Origin: Myxococcales bacterium
Lineage (GTDB): Bacteria; Myxococcota_A; Polyangia; Polyangiales; Polyangiaceae
DNA: 64,000 nt
Assembly: GCA_023248745.1 (NCBI GenBank)
Contig: JAHFDZ010000001.1
Coordinates: forward strand, 1 to 64,000
Reading direction: 5' to 3'
In this document: positions 46,676 to 55,096 of the stretch, in pieces
How the letters are laid out: each line of letters begins with the position of its first letter
How positions within the stretch are numbered: the stretch's first letter is position 1
Notes under the pieces: model-generated
What the model saw: only the letters and a program-made list of their open reading frames with translations
Database searches by the model: none
Told to the model about the DNA's origin: nothing
Made by a program: the position numbers and the translations under genes

Positions 46676-47413
46676 GTGATTGAAACGACGCGTGACATGT
46701 TCTTCGGTGGCAGAATGCTCATCGAGCAGCCAGCCGATCGCAACAGTTACCGCGTGAATATCGACTCGCTCTTGCTCGCAGGTTTTGCCGCCGCGGGAAA
46801 GCACGCCGATCACGCATTCGATCTCGGCGCCGGCGTCGGCGCCGTGGGGCTTTCGCTGATGCAGTTTAATGTCGCATCACATGTTACATTTATCGATATC
46901 TCGCCTGACACAACGATCCTTGCCACGCGAAACGCTGAGCACAACGGATGGGCCGCTCGCAGTCGCATCCTCGAAGGCGATGTTCAGAAGCTCGCACTTC
47001 TTCACAAAGGCGAAGCAGACCTCATTGTGACAAATCCGCCCTTTTATGAACCCAATGCGTCTGTGACTCCACGCAGCGAACGGCTCACCCAAGCACGCAT
47101 CGGTGATCTTGGCGCTTTTCTCGGCGCAGCACGCCAACTCGGAGGAAAAGGTGCTCGTTCTTGTTACGTTTATCCTGCACAGTACTTATCCGTCCTGCTT
47201 GGCTACGCGCGCGAGCAAGGCCTCGAGCCGAAGCGTATGCGTTTCGTGCACTCACGCGCGAACACCGAAGCACGACTCGTGTTGGTAGAATGCAAAGCCG
47301 CGAAACCTGGAGGCCTTGTCATCGAGCCACCGCTCGTCGAGTGGGAGGGAGAAGCCAGAGCCGAAGAGGTACGCGTGCTTATCGAGGAAGCGCGTCTTCT
47401 GCCTCGCAAATGA
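46676..47413 (+). CDS. Class I SAM-dependent methyltransferase, TrmN6 (tRNA1Val m6A37)-like
   Basis: About 245 residues. SAM-binding DLGAGVGAVGLSL and the adenine-N6 methylation motif NPPFYEP are both present. The N-terminal DRNSYRVNIDSLLLAGFA matches the YfiC/TrmN6 pattern. GTG 46676 is preferred; ATG 46697 is an alternative. The likely substrate is A37 of a tRNA, but related enzymes modify rRNA. It is divergent from the TetR gene and converges on the SPOUT methyltransferase. Confidence 0.82.
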   Translation: MIETTRDMFFGGRMLIEQPADRNSYRVNIDSLLLAGFAAAGKHADHAFDLGAGVGAVGLSLMQFNVASHVTFIDISPDTTILATRNAEHNGWAARSRILEGDVQKLALLHKGEADLIVTNPPFYEPNASVTPRSERLTQARIGDLGAFLGAARQLGGKGARSCYVYPAQYLSVLLGYAREQGLEPKRMRFVHSRANTEARLVLVECKAAKPGGLVIEPPLVEWEGEARAEEVRVLIEEARLLPRK

Positions 47414-47441
47414 ATCGACGCAAAAACGCATCACTGAGACA

Positions 47442-48011
47442 TCACGACACATCTTGTTCGCCAAGCAACCGGTCGAGCGTGATGGCGCACGCCGATCGAA
47501 CACTCAGGTGGTTGTAGTCACTTTCGATCGCACGAATCGGTGGAAGAAAAACTTCGGCCTCCTCAATCGTCGCGTCGAGCAATCCCCACCCTGTACCAAA
47601 TAGCAAGAGCACCGGCTTGCCGGGCCTGCCAAGGGCTGCGCGCGCCTCCGAAAACGGCACGGGCATTCGCGACTCTTTCGCAGACGTCACCCACACTTCG
47701 ATCGCGCTGCGTCCACCCATCGACATGAACACATCTTCAAGAGATGGCGTCACAACCACGCGTCGCAACGCCTCAACGCGATCGGGGATGCGCTTTCCAC
47801 TTGAACCGTTGATCCAATGGTCAACTATCTTTTCAATGAGCGCACGCTGAGCATCGATGGGGTGAATCACGAAGTACTGATGAACTCCGTAAGTCCGCGC
47901 ACTTCGAGCCAGGTCGTGCACGTCGAGATTCGTAACTGCCGTTGTTGCAACGTCGCCCGTGGGACTCAAGACAGGATGATGCACAAGCGCGATCGAAACA
48001 GTGCGACTCAT
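47442..48011 (-). CDS. SPOUT RNA methyltransferase (TM1570-like)
   Basis: 189 residues with the knotted SAM-binding elements [12 protein letters not shown] and [17 protein letters not shown]. The N-terminal IALVHHPVL and [17 protein letters not shown] match the Methyltrn_RNA_4/TM1570 group. The start overlaps trmD (ATGA), placing it in the rpsP-khpA-rimM-trmD operon where many bacteria have rplS. It probably methylates a tRNA or rRNA base, specificity unknown. Confidence 0.85.
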   Translation of the reverse strand: MSRTVSIALVHHPVLSPTGDVATTAVTNLDVHDLARSARTYGVHQYFVIHPIDAQRALIEKIVDHWINGSSGKRIPDRVEALRRVVVTPSLEDVFMSMGGRSAIEVWVTSAKESRMPVPFSEARAALGRPGKPVLLLFGTGWGLLDATIEEAEVFLPPIRAIESDYNHLSVRSACAITLDRLLGEQDVS

Positions 48012-48712
48012 GACTTCGCCTTCAGCGTGTAAGCCTCAAAGAGGTCAGGCCTACGATCACGTGTGCGCGTGAGTGCCTGCTCGCGCCGCCACTTCTCAAT
48101 GTGCGCATGGTTGCCGCCTTGCAAAACGTCGGGCACCTGCTCTCCGCGAAACTCAACAGGACGGGTGTATTGCGGATACTCGAGGAGGCCGCCCGCTTCT
48201 GGACAGTGCGACTCGTCGTGAGCTGACGATGCGTTTCCGAGAACGCCGGGCAGAAGCCTTGCGCAAGTTTCGATGATCGCCATCGCAGCCACTTCGCCGC
48301 CCGTAAGCACGAAGTCTCCAAGCGACACCTCTTCGTCAACATACTTTCCGATACGATCATCAAACCCTTCGTAACGACCGCAAACGAGCACGAGACGAGG
48401 TGCCTTCGCGAACGTCGCCGCCATCGTTTGGTCGAAGCGCCTTCCTTGCGGGCTCAGGAGCACCCGATGGGCCGGCACTGCGATGTCGTCGAGCGAGTCA
48501 AGGCAATTGACCATTACGTCAACGCGCATGACCATCCCTGCACCGCCACCATAAGGGGTATCGTCAACGCTCTGGTGCTTACCGAGACCAAACTCACGAG
48601 GACTTTTGCGCCTCAGCGTGAGTTTTCCGCTCTGCAGCGCTTTGCCTATGAAGCTAACACTTGCGAAGCTATCGAAAATCTCGGGGAACAACGTAACAAC
48701 GTCAACGATCAC
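48008..48712 (-). CDS. trmD: tRNA (guanine37-N1)-methyltransferase
   Basis: 234 residues, SPOUT fold. The markers [44 protein letters not shown] and [16 protein letters not shown] are all diagnostic for TrmD, which makes m1G37 in tRNAs reading CNN/GGG and prevents +1 frameshifting. GTG start overlaps rimM (GTGA). The C-terminal helix carries [16 protein letters not shown], as in the family. Confidence 0.97.
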   Translation of the reverse strand: MIVDVVTLFPEIFDSFASVSFIGKALQSGKLTLRRKSPREFGLGKHQSVDDTPYGGGAGMVMRVDVMVNCLDSLDDIAVPAHRVLLSPQGRRFDQTMAATFAKAPRLVLVCGRYEGFDDRIGKYVDEEVSLGDFVLTGGEVAAMAIIETCARLLPGVLGNASSAHDESHCPEAGGLLEYPQYTRPVEFRGEQVPDVLQGGNHAHIEKWRREQALTRTRDRRPDLFEAYTLKAKS

Positions 48713-49257
48713 GCCTCGAGCCCCTCAAGCGAACGCAAGACAATACGGCCGGCTTCCGAATCCACTCGCTCGACAAACGCGTCGGTGAGGGGAACCTCGA
48801 GCGCGGGTGAACCGTCAAGGCGCTTAACGACAAGAACGTCAACCGTTGGGTAGTTGCGCAAATCTTCAAGCGTCCCGATGGGCGCCTCTTGGTCAAGTAA
48901 GTAGACATTTGCGCCGATAACGTCGCACACATAAAATTCGCCGTCGTCGAGCGCGGGAAAGTCGGTGCGCTTCGCCATCAAACGAACGCCCCGCAGTTCG
49001 TCCGCGCGGTCACGATCGCTGACAGGCCGCAATTTGAGAAGCAACCCACCATCAACAGGCCGCACACTCTCAACCGGGACGTCGCGCTCGGTACCGTCGG
49101 TCATGCGAAGGCGCACTTCGCGCAGTTGCAAAAGGACGTCGCTATCGGGATTAAATAGCTTTACACGCACCTCACCACGAATGCCGTGCGAGCGCGTGAT
49201 CTCAGCGAGCTCGACCCACCGATCCTTCGAGGGAAGAGCAAGAGCTGGCACGTTCAA
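48709..49257 (-). CDS. rimM: Ribosome maturation factor RimM
   Basis: 182 residues: N-terminal RimM beta barrel ([24 protein letters not shown]) and a C-terminal PRC-barrel-like domain ([28 protein letters not shown]). RimM helps assemble the 30S head. TTG 49257 overlaps the khpA stop; the GTG two codons on is an alternative start. Confidence 0.93.
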   Translation of the reverse strand: MNVPALALPSKDRWVELAEITRSHGIRGEVRVKLFNPDSDVLLQLREVRLRMTDGTERDVPVESVRPVDGGLLLKLRPVSDRDRADELRGVRLMAKRTDFPALDDGEFYVCDVIGANVYLLDQEAPIGTLEDLRNYPTVDVLVVKRLDGSPALEVPLTDAFVERVDSEAGRIVLRSLEGLEA

Positions 49258-49490
49258 TCGATGATTTCAAGGTGCGCGCGCTTACCGAGCTTGGCAGCTG
49301 CAGCACTGAGCACGGAACGCAACGCTTGTGCGGTGCGACCTTCTCGACCGATTACCTTGCCGAGATCGGTTTTCGCGACACGTAGCTCGAAAAGGGTATT
49401 TTGATCACTCGCAATTTCGGTAACCGAAACCTGAGCTGGATCGTCGACGAGCTCGCCCGCAACGGATTCGATGAGTGCTTTAAGCGGCAT
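49254..49490 (-). CDS. khpA: KH-domain RNA-binding protein KhpA
   Basis: 78 residues, a single KH domain with the type II GKVIGREGRTAQALR loop (GxxG). KhpA (YlqC) binds RNA with KhpB and is routinely encoded between rpsP and rimM. It starts 5 bp after rpsP and overlaps rimM by TGA/TTG. Confidence 0.95.
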   Translation of the reverse strand: MPLKALIESVAGELVDDPAQVSVTEIASDQNTLFELRVAKTDLGKVIGREGRTAQALRSVLSAAAAKLGKRAHLEIID

Positions 49491-49495
49491 GGCTA

Positions 49496-49744
49496 TCAGA
49501 CAGCTGCCTTGGACTTCTTGCGCATGAGATCGCGGAGCGTGTCGCTCTGCTGCGCGCCAACCGATTGCCAGTATGCGAGACGCTCGGTGTTGATTTGGAA
49601 GATGCCTTCGGCTCGCCGCGGATCGAATGTGCCAATGTTCTCGAGAAAGCGACCGCCACGAGGACTGCGATGGTCAGTGACGACAATTCGATAAAACGGG
49701 CGCTTCTTAGCGCCGGCGCGCGCGAGACGGATGTGGACGGCCAT
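49496..49744 (-). CDS. rpsP: 30S ribosomal protein S16
   Basis: 82 residues starting MAVHIRLARAGAKKRPFYRI, the canonical S16 N-terminus, continuing SPRGGRFLENIGTFDP. ATG 49744 is chosen; the 74-residue upstream extension in the ORF track has no S16 similarity. It is the first gene of the rpsP-khpA-rimM-trmD-SPOUT operon, so its promoter should lie in the 95-bp gap to 49839, where I see no clear motif. Confidence 0.97.
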   Translation of the reverse strand: MAVHIRLARAGAKKRPFYRIVVTDHRSPRGGRFLENIGTFDPRRAEGIFQINTERLAYWQSVGAQQSDTLRDLMRKKSKAAV

Positions 49745-49839
49745 GGTCTTCCTGGTTTTCCTTATGGTTTCCGAGCCAATAGGTCGGGGGGACCGGATGT
49801 ACGGGACACGCGTGTAGTCGTCAAGGGAAATGCGGCTAT

Positions 49840-50727
49840 TTACCAGCGCACGCGGACGCTGGCTCCGCCCAACGTAGGGGTAATTTCGACTTCTTGTTTC
49901 GGAATCGCGACGCCGACGAGAATCATTGTCAAACCGCCCGCCATCAGGGCACCCGTCGCGCCCCAAAGAGGCGCCGTATCCGACCGTGCCGTCGACTGGT
50001 AAGCAGGCAGCGAACCCACGAGCGCTACGACGCCGGTGACCGAACCCGCGGTTATCGCAACCCCACCTAGCGTGATGAGCGCGATGGCGCCTTCGCTCAG
50101 TTGCTTCTTGTAGTAGCGGCGCTTTTCGTAGCTTCCTTCGCCCGAGTGCGGCGTTTCAATCGGCTGAAGGCGAGGAATCTCAACCCGAGTGATCTCGTGC
50201 TCAAACACGGCGAATTTCTGAGACCACGCGCGATACCCCGGCGCCGCGACTTGAATCGCGTGCTGGCCTGGATCGAGGGGTAGCGGTTCGCCCAGTTCGC
50301 TCGCAGGCACCAACTCTCCGTCGATTCTTACCGCTCCTTTCGGCGAAAGAGGACCTACAATGATCGCTTTGGGTACGCGCGCGCGCAGTGCTCCGAGTTG
50401 CTCATGCGCAAACTTGCGGCGTTCATCACGCCCGTCGGCGATCGCCTGCTTTTCGGCTGCCGTATATGCCTGCGTGGCGCGGCCGAGGCGACCCGCCTTT
50501 TCCCAACAGAGCGCGAGGTTGAGCAACGTGCCGCCACGCGGTTCAAGGCGTTGGCTCTCGGAAAGTCGTGCGCATGCTTCTGCAAAATTGCCGTCTCGCA
50601 TCAGACTACGCGCTTCATCGAACAGTGTTTGCGCGCGCGTTCCCTGATCTCCACGCGCCGAAAGCGGAAGCAAGAGTGCTACCGAAAAGCATAGACAAGC
50701 AACTTTACTTCCTATCGCCGAGGCCAT
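49840..50727 (-). CDS. Exported TPR/PEGA-like membrane protein
   Basis: About 295 residues. Signal peptide (VACLCFSVALLLPLSARG), TPR-like helices (FDEARSLMRDGNFAEACARLSESQRLEP) to about residue 120, a PEGA-like beta region (GAVRIDGELVPASELGEPLPLDPGQHAIQVAAPGY), and two C-terminal membrane helices. This layout is common in myxobacterial proteins encoded after Ser/Thr kinases. It overlaps the end of the kinase gene by about 23 bp, so it is co-expressed. Likely envelope-located. Function unknown. Confidence 0.75.
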   Translation of the reverse strand: MASAIGSKVACLCFSVALLLPLSARGDQGTRAQTLFDEARSLMRDGNFAEACARLSESQRLEPRGGTLLNLALCWEKAGRLGRATQAYTAAEKQAIADGRDERRKFAHEQLGALRARVPKAIIVGPLSPKGAVRIDGELVPASELGEPLPLDPGQHAIQVAAPGYRAWSQKFAVFEHEITRVEIPRLQPIETPHSGEGSYEKRRYYKKQLSEGAIALITLGGVAITAGSVTGVVALVGSLPAYQSTARSDTAPLWGATGALMAGGLTMILVGVAIPKQEVEITPTLGGASVRVRW

Positions 50728-52183
50728 GGCTATCCAGCTCACTACCACCAGCCTTCGGGCGTGCGCTCACCTGACGATCCTGAGGCTCGGGCTGTCTGGG
50801 AGCCTCAACTGGTTTTGGCATGCGCGGTGGATTGCCAAACGTCGCTCGCATTGTTTGACGCGGGAGTTGCGGCTGCGGCACGGAGGCACCTTGCGGCACT
50901 TCAAATGTCGCGGCTGGCAATGGTGACGTCAAGGATTCGAGAGGTGGTACCACTTCTGTCTTTGGCAGGACACCGAGCGTGGCGGGCAACGCAGTCGGCT
51001 GTACGGCAGCACGCGCTTGAAGAAAAGTGTGCGGCAGCAGTGCAGCGACACCCGCACCGACGACCATCGACACAACCGCTGTGGTCCCCCATACGTAGCC
51101 CCGCCGAACAGGTTTGCGCAGCGTTTTTGGCGCCAGCGGGAGGGAAGTCAAATCAATCAAAAGTTGATCGATTTTCTCGTAACGCCCTTCGGGCGCTTTT
51201 GAAAGGCAGCGTCCTAGAACGCGCTCAAGCTCGGTGCGTAGCGGTTCGGAAAAGCCAACCAGTTTGGGCGTCGGGCCTGACAGGACCTCGGCGCAGAGAT
51301 CGGCCATCGTTTCGCCTTTGAACGCGACTTGTCCGGTGAGCAACTCGAAGAGCGTGGCGCCGAGAGACCATTGATCAGCGCGCGCGTCGAGCGAACGCGC
51401 GTTGCGGAGCTGCTCTGGGGCCATATATCGCGGTGAACCGAGGCCCATGCTCACGTGAGAAGAGGTCGCCTCGTAGACGCCTGTCACATTGCTCCCATCG
51501 AGAGTCTTGAAAACTCCGAAGTCAAGTAACTTGATCGAAATGCCGTCTGGGTCTTTGAGGCGAAACAAGTTCGACGGCTTGATATCGCGATGAACGATTC
51601 CGCGCGCATGAACTTCGCGGAGGGCGCGACATGTCTCAAGCATCACGCCAACCGCATCGACAGGCGACAGACGTCCCTCACGCGCGAGCCATTCGCCAAC
51701 CGACTCGCCTTCGAGGCGCTCCATCACCATAAACGGCGCGCCCGTTGGCAAGATGCCAGCGTCAAGCACACGCACAACACGATCGCTCTTGAGCTGCGCA
51801 CTTACCTTCGCTTCGCGCACGAAGCGACGGGCAAGCTCAGGATCCTGTGAGCGCGCCACTTTGATGGCAACCCGGCGTTCGAGTGCTACTTGATACGCGT
51901 CGAAAACGTAGCCCATGCCACCAGCACCAAGCAGCCCAATGACGCGGTATTTGCCATCAACAACGTCGTCTTCCTTCAGCGGTAGGACGCCCAGGTTCAT
52001 CGACGCTTGCGTCAGCGCAAAGGGCGTTAGGTTATTTCCACGGCCACTTTCTGGATACGCTGCCGCAAGCAATTCCCTGCACTCTGCACACGAATCGACG
52101 TGCTCGAGCGCAGCCGCTCGCTCCACCAAAGGGCACGCGCCGTCAGACAGTTTGAAAATGAGAGAATCCGAGAGACACGCCAT
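50705..52183 (-). CDS. Membrane Ser/Thr protein kinase with N-terminal anti-sigma-type zinc finger
   Basis: 492 residues. Residues 1-40 contain C17, then H28-x3-C32-x2-C35, the zinc-binding anti-sigma (ZAS) pattern. A Hanks-type kinase domain follows: LLGAGGMGYVFDA, AIKVARS, HRDIKPSN, LLDFGVFKTL and SPRYMAPEQL. A single membrane helix (WGTTAVVSMVVGAGVAALLP, around residue 370) leads to a Pro-rich extracytoplasmic tail. A sigma factor gene is divergent. This suggests a kinase that binds and possibly phosphorylates that sigma factor. The tail would sense the envelope. Confidence 0.9.
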   Translation of the reverse strand: MACLSDSLIFKLSDGACPLVERAAALEHVDSCAECRELLAAAYPESGRGNNLTPFALTQASMNLGVLPLKEDDVVDGKYRVIGLLGAGGMGYVFDAYQVALERRVAIKVARSQDPELARRFVREAKVSAQLKSDRVVRVLDAGILPTGAPFMVMERLEGESVGEWLAREGRLSPVDAVGVMLETCRALREVHARGIVHRDIKPSNLFRLKDPDGISIKLLDFGVFKTLDGSNVTGVYEATSSHVSMGLGSPRYMAPEQLRNARSLDARADQWSLGATLFELLTGQVAFKGETMADLCAEVLSGPTPKLVGFSEPLRTELERVLGRCLSKAPEGRYEKIDQLLIDLTSLPLAPKTLRKPVRRGYVWGTTAVVSMVVGAGVAALLPHTFLQARAAVQPTALPATLGVLPKTEVVPPLESLTSPLPAATFEVPQGASVPQPQLPRQTMRATFGNPPRMPKPVEAPRQPEPQDRQVSARPKAGGSELDSHGLGDRK

Positions 52184-52301
52184 TTAAGATGCCCAGTCCA
52201 CTACCCTTAGCCCCAGATCACGTTGGGTGTTAGTGACGCTTCGGGCAAATGCAAGCGACTGCGGCGTCTAGTATGGGGGTTGGCGCCCCCGAATAAAACG
52301 A
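52184..52301. promoter_or_regulatory. Divergent promoter region, kinase / sigma factor
   Basis: A 118-bp gap with a GGGGG-TTGGCG-CCCCC hairpin at 52275-52290, 11 bp before the sigma start, so likely in the 5' UTR. No clear promoter pair was identified. Autoregulation by the sigma factor is plausible but not shown. Confidence 0.35.
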
Positions 52302-53108
52302 ATGCGCAATATGACAAAAACGGTCGAAGAAGCGTGCGTAGCTGCGGAGGTCCGTCACAGCGGCCTACGCGTGAGCCGGACTCAATTCGCCTCCTTTTTG
52401 CGCGACAAGGCGCTCCTGGCAAACGGCCAGCCGCTTGCTCATGGTGGCGACCTTGCGTTCGCTTTTTGCTGCGCGCGGGGCGACGCAATCGCGATCGCCG
52501 CGTTCGAAACAACCTATGTTCCGCCGCTCGTTCGGCTCCTGAAGCAACAGGGCTTCTCGCTCGACCTGACCGACGAGGCTGTGCAACGCCTGCGCACTCT
52601 CCTTTTGGTTGGCGATGACGATTCTCCGCCGAAGATCACTGACTACAAAGGCCACGGGCCGCTCGACGCTTGGCTTCGTGTAACGGGTACACGATTGGCG
52701 CGAAAGCTCATTACGCGCGACAAGCTTGCGAACGCGGAAGGCGATGACGTCCTCCTCGAAACGCGAACGATGGGCGACGATCCTGAACTGGCGTTCATCA
52801 AAGGAACCTACCGCGGCGCGTTTCGACAAGCTTTTCGCGAAGCCCTCACGACACTTGAACCGCGGGCGAGGACCCTCCTGAAGCAACATACGATCGACGG
52901 GCTGAGTATCGACGCGCTCGCACCGATTCATGGTGTGCATCGCGCAACGGTCGCGCGCTGGTTGCAACAAGCACAAGTCAATTTGCTGAACGAAACGCGA
53001 ACGCGCTTTATGAAACTCGCAAAGCTTGCGCCTGAAGAGTGCGAAAGCGTCTTGAGGATGGTCGAAAGCCGCCTGGACGTCACCTATCGACGACTCTCCG
53101 ACATCTAA
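52302..53108 (+). CDS. Sigma-70-family factor, Myxococcales-type (ECF-like)
   Basis: 268 residues. Region 2 (residues about 55-130, DAIAIAAFETTYVPPLVRLL, plus ITDYKGHGPLDAWLRVTGTRLARKLI) and region 4 (LEPRARTLLKQHTIDGLSIDALAPIHGVHRATVARWLQQAQ) are visible. The order, spacing and C-terminal tail match the myxobacterial sigma family known as Myxococcales family 1 (TIGR03001-like, from memory). It diverges from a kinase with a ZAS domain, its probable anti-sigma. A 72-bp gap follows with nothing clear. Confidence 0.85.
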   Translation: MRNMTKTVEEACVAAEVRHSGLRVSRTQFASFLRDKALLANGQPLAHGGDLAFAFCCARGDAIAIAAFETTYVPPLVRLLKQQGFSLDLTDEAVQRLRTLLLVGDDDSPPKITDYKGHGPLDAWLRVTGTRLARKLITRDKLANAEGDDVLLETRTMGDDPELAFIKGTYRGAFRQAFREALTTLEPRARTLLKQHTIDGLSIDALAPIHGVHRATVARWLQQAQVNLLNETRTRFMKLAKLAPEECESVLRMVESRLDVTYRRLSDI

Positions 53109-53180
53109 ACGCTGCGACAAAACGTGGGGCACACCGAATAGAGACCGCTCAAACCCCGATGTCGCACACTTTTTTCGCGG

Positions 53181-53621
53181 CTAGCCGTTGATGCTCATCA
53201 CGCGCGTAAGGCGCAACGCAAAGAATGGGTGGAGCAGCGCGCCATACAGGACGAGGCGCTTCTCTCGGATCGCTTTGATGAACTCACGCGACGCCTCTTG
53301 ACCTTGTGCATCGTTTTTCGACGCAATGGGTAGGGCGAATCGCGTTGTGATGGGCAAATTGGAGAGACCGAAGATCTCGTCTGTCCCTCCACGAATCGCC
53401 ATGTCGGGAACGCCTACGATGCCGTCGAACACTTCGACTTCGCCGTTTGAAAAGCGCAGCGTGATCGCAACGTCAGCGTCTTCTGCCACGATGGCCGCAA
53501 CACCTGAGAGTGCATTGAAACTCGAACGCTTGTGCGGCTTGTCGCTCAAATTCTGACGCAGGAGATCGGAGAGCATCACCGCGAAACCGTTACCTTCTGC
53601 GCCTGGGGCTAGTCGGATCAT
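53181..53621 (-). CDS. Hypothetical protein, possibly SCP2-like sterol carrier domain
   Basis: 146 residues. The alternation ITLRFSNGEVEVFDGIVGVPDMAIRGGTDEIFGLSN resembles SCP2-type lipid-binding domains, where the VPD(M/V)xIRG strand precedes a helix. No signal peptide. It overlaps the M16 partner gene by ATGA, so it is the last gene of a three-gene operon. Function not assigned beyond this resemblance. Confidence 0.5.
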   Translation of the reverse strand: MIRLAPGAEGNGFAVMLSDLLRQNLSDKPHKRSSFNALSGVAAIVAEDADVAITLRFSNGEVEVFDGIVGVPDMAIRGGTDEIFGLSNLPITTRFALPIASKNDAQGQEASREFIKAIREKRLVLYGALLHPFFALRLTRVMSING

Positions 53622-55096
53622 TTGGGCTTGATGACCTCTCCCTCGGTATCGCGCAACTGTGGCTCACCGAGATTGAGCTCTGAAAGACGTGTTTTGAACC
53701 GCTCGAGCGGACCAACGATGACCAATGTACCGGTGTCGGTTGCAAAGTACTTTTTTGCGAGCGCACTCAGCGCCGGACCGTCGAGAGACGTTGCCTTGGT
53801 CAGGAGCACAGCATCTGCGTCGAGGGGCTTGCCAAAAATTTCATGCGAGGCAAGGCGTGCGCTCATGGCATCCACCGTGCTGTACGAACGAACAAATTCC
53901 GCATTCATGGTTGCGAGCGTTTTGTTCACTTCTTCGTCGGTGAGACCCTTCTCGGCGAACTCGTGCACATCGGCGAGAAGTGCTTTAGACGCATCGATCG
54001 TCGCGTCGGTCTGAACGGCAGCCCAGGCGACCATGATGCCAGGGCTACTCGAAACGCTGAAAGCCGAACGCGCGCCGTAAGTCCATCCGTGCTTCTCGCG
54101 GAGGTCTTGATTGAGGCGCGACGTGAACGATCCCCCGAGCGCGATGTTGGCGCGCATCACGCCGGGTAAATCGCGATCGAGAGCGGACAGACCGTGCCGC
54201 ACAAAGCCCACGACCGCTTGTGGAGCGCCAGGCCGGTCGACAACCACGAGCTGCGGCGCTTTGAAGCTCCCGGTCCCAACGCCAAAACCTGGGGGTGAAG
54301 GGTGAGTCCAGTTGCCGAAGGAAGCGTTGAGAATTTGTGTCAACTCAGTTGACGAGACATCACCCGCGATCGCGAAGTGAGCGTTGAACGATTTGTACCG
54401 CTTTTCGTAGAAGTGACGCACGTCAACAATATTGACTTTTGACGCGCCAGCCAGCGTACCCGACCACGGATGCGCGTTAGGCCCGCCATCGAGCGTGACT
54501 CTTCGCATCACAACCCGCGCAACGGCGTCCGCATCGTCTGCTCGCGACTTGAGTGCGTCCATCCAAAGACCGTGTGCGCGCTTGAAATCGGCGGGAGCGA
54601 ACCTGGGGCGCTGAATGACGTCGGAAAGCAGCGCGATCGCCGGCGCCAGATTCTCTTTCAACACCGTGAATGAGAAATACGCAGCGTCAACATCGACATC
54701 GATGTGCAGTGAAGTGCCGAGCGATTCGAAGGCGGCAGCCAATGCCGACCCGTCGTGCTTCCCCGCCCCTTCGTCGAGCATTTGGGCCGTAAAATAAGCG
54801 AGGCCTTCCTTTCCTACCGGGTCGTCCCACGCGCCCGCATTGAAAGCGAGCGTCACACTCACCAGCGGAACGCGGTGCACTTCTAAGAGACGAAACTCGC
54901 CTCCATTGGCCAACGTCCCCGCTGTAGGCGTGGGTGGCGCGAAAGCTGCGGCAACCTGCGACGTGGGCGCGGGTCCAAGAACGTCGGGAACACTTGCCAC
55001 GACGGGAGGCGCCGACGGCACTTGAATCGGCGATGGCGGTGGCGTCGCCGCTGGTGCGCATGCGGCGAATGCGAGCAACAAGATCCATCGTTTCAT
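53618..55096 (-). CDS. M16-family lipoprotein, non-catalytic subunit
   Basis: 492 residues. Signal peptide with a lipobox-like FAAC, then a Pro-rich linker (residues about 18-60), then an M16 fold with KHGWTYGARSAF in the second half. The zinc motif is replaced by LAYFTAQMLDEGAG, so the subunit should not bind metal. It is coupled (ATGA) to the catalytic M16 protein upstream. Together they form an exported, outer-membrane-linked protease pair. Confidence 0.88.
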   Translation of the reverse strand: MKRWILLLAFAACAPAATPPPSPIQVPSAPPVVASVPDVLGPAPTSQVAAAFAPPTPTAGTLANGGEFRLLEVHRVPLVSVTLAFNAGAWDDPVGKEGLAYFTAQMLDEGAGKHDGSALAAAFESLGTSLHIDVDVDAAYFSFTVLKENLAPAIALLSDVIQRPRFAPADFKRAHGLWMDALKSRADDADAVARVVMRRVTLDGGPNAHPWSGTLAGASKVNIVDVRHFYEKRYKSFNAHFAIAGDVSSTELTQILNASFGNWTHPSPPGFGVGTGSFKAPQLVVVDRPGAPQAVVGFVRHGLSALDRDLPGVMRANIALGGSFTSRLNQDLREKHGWTYGARSAFSVSSSPGIMVAWAAVQTDATIDASKALLADVHEFAEKGLTDEEVNKTLATMNAEFVRSYSTVDAMSARLASHEIFGKPLDADAVLLTKATSLDGPALSALAKKYFATDTGTLVIVGPLERFKTRLSELNLGEPQLRDTEGEVIKPK

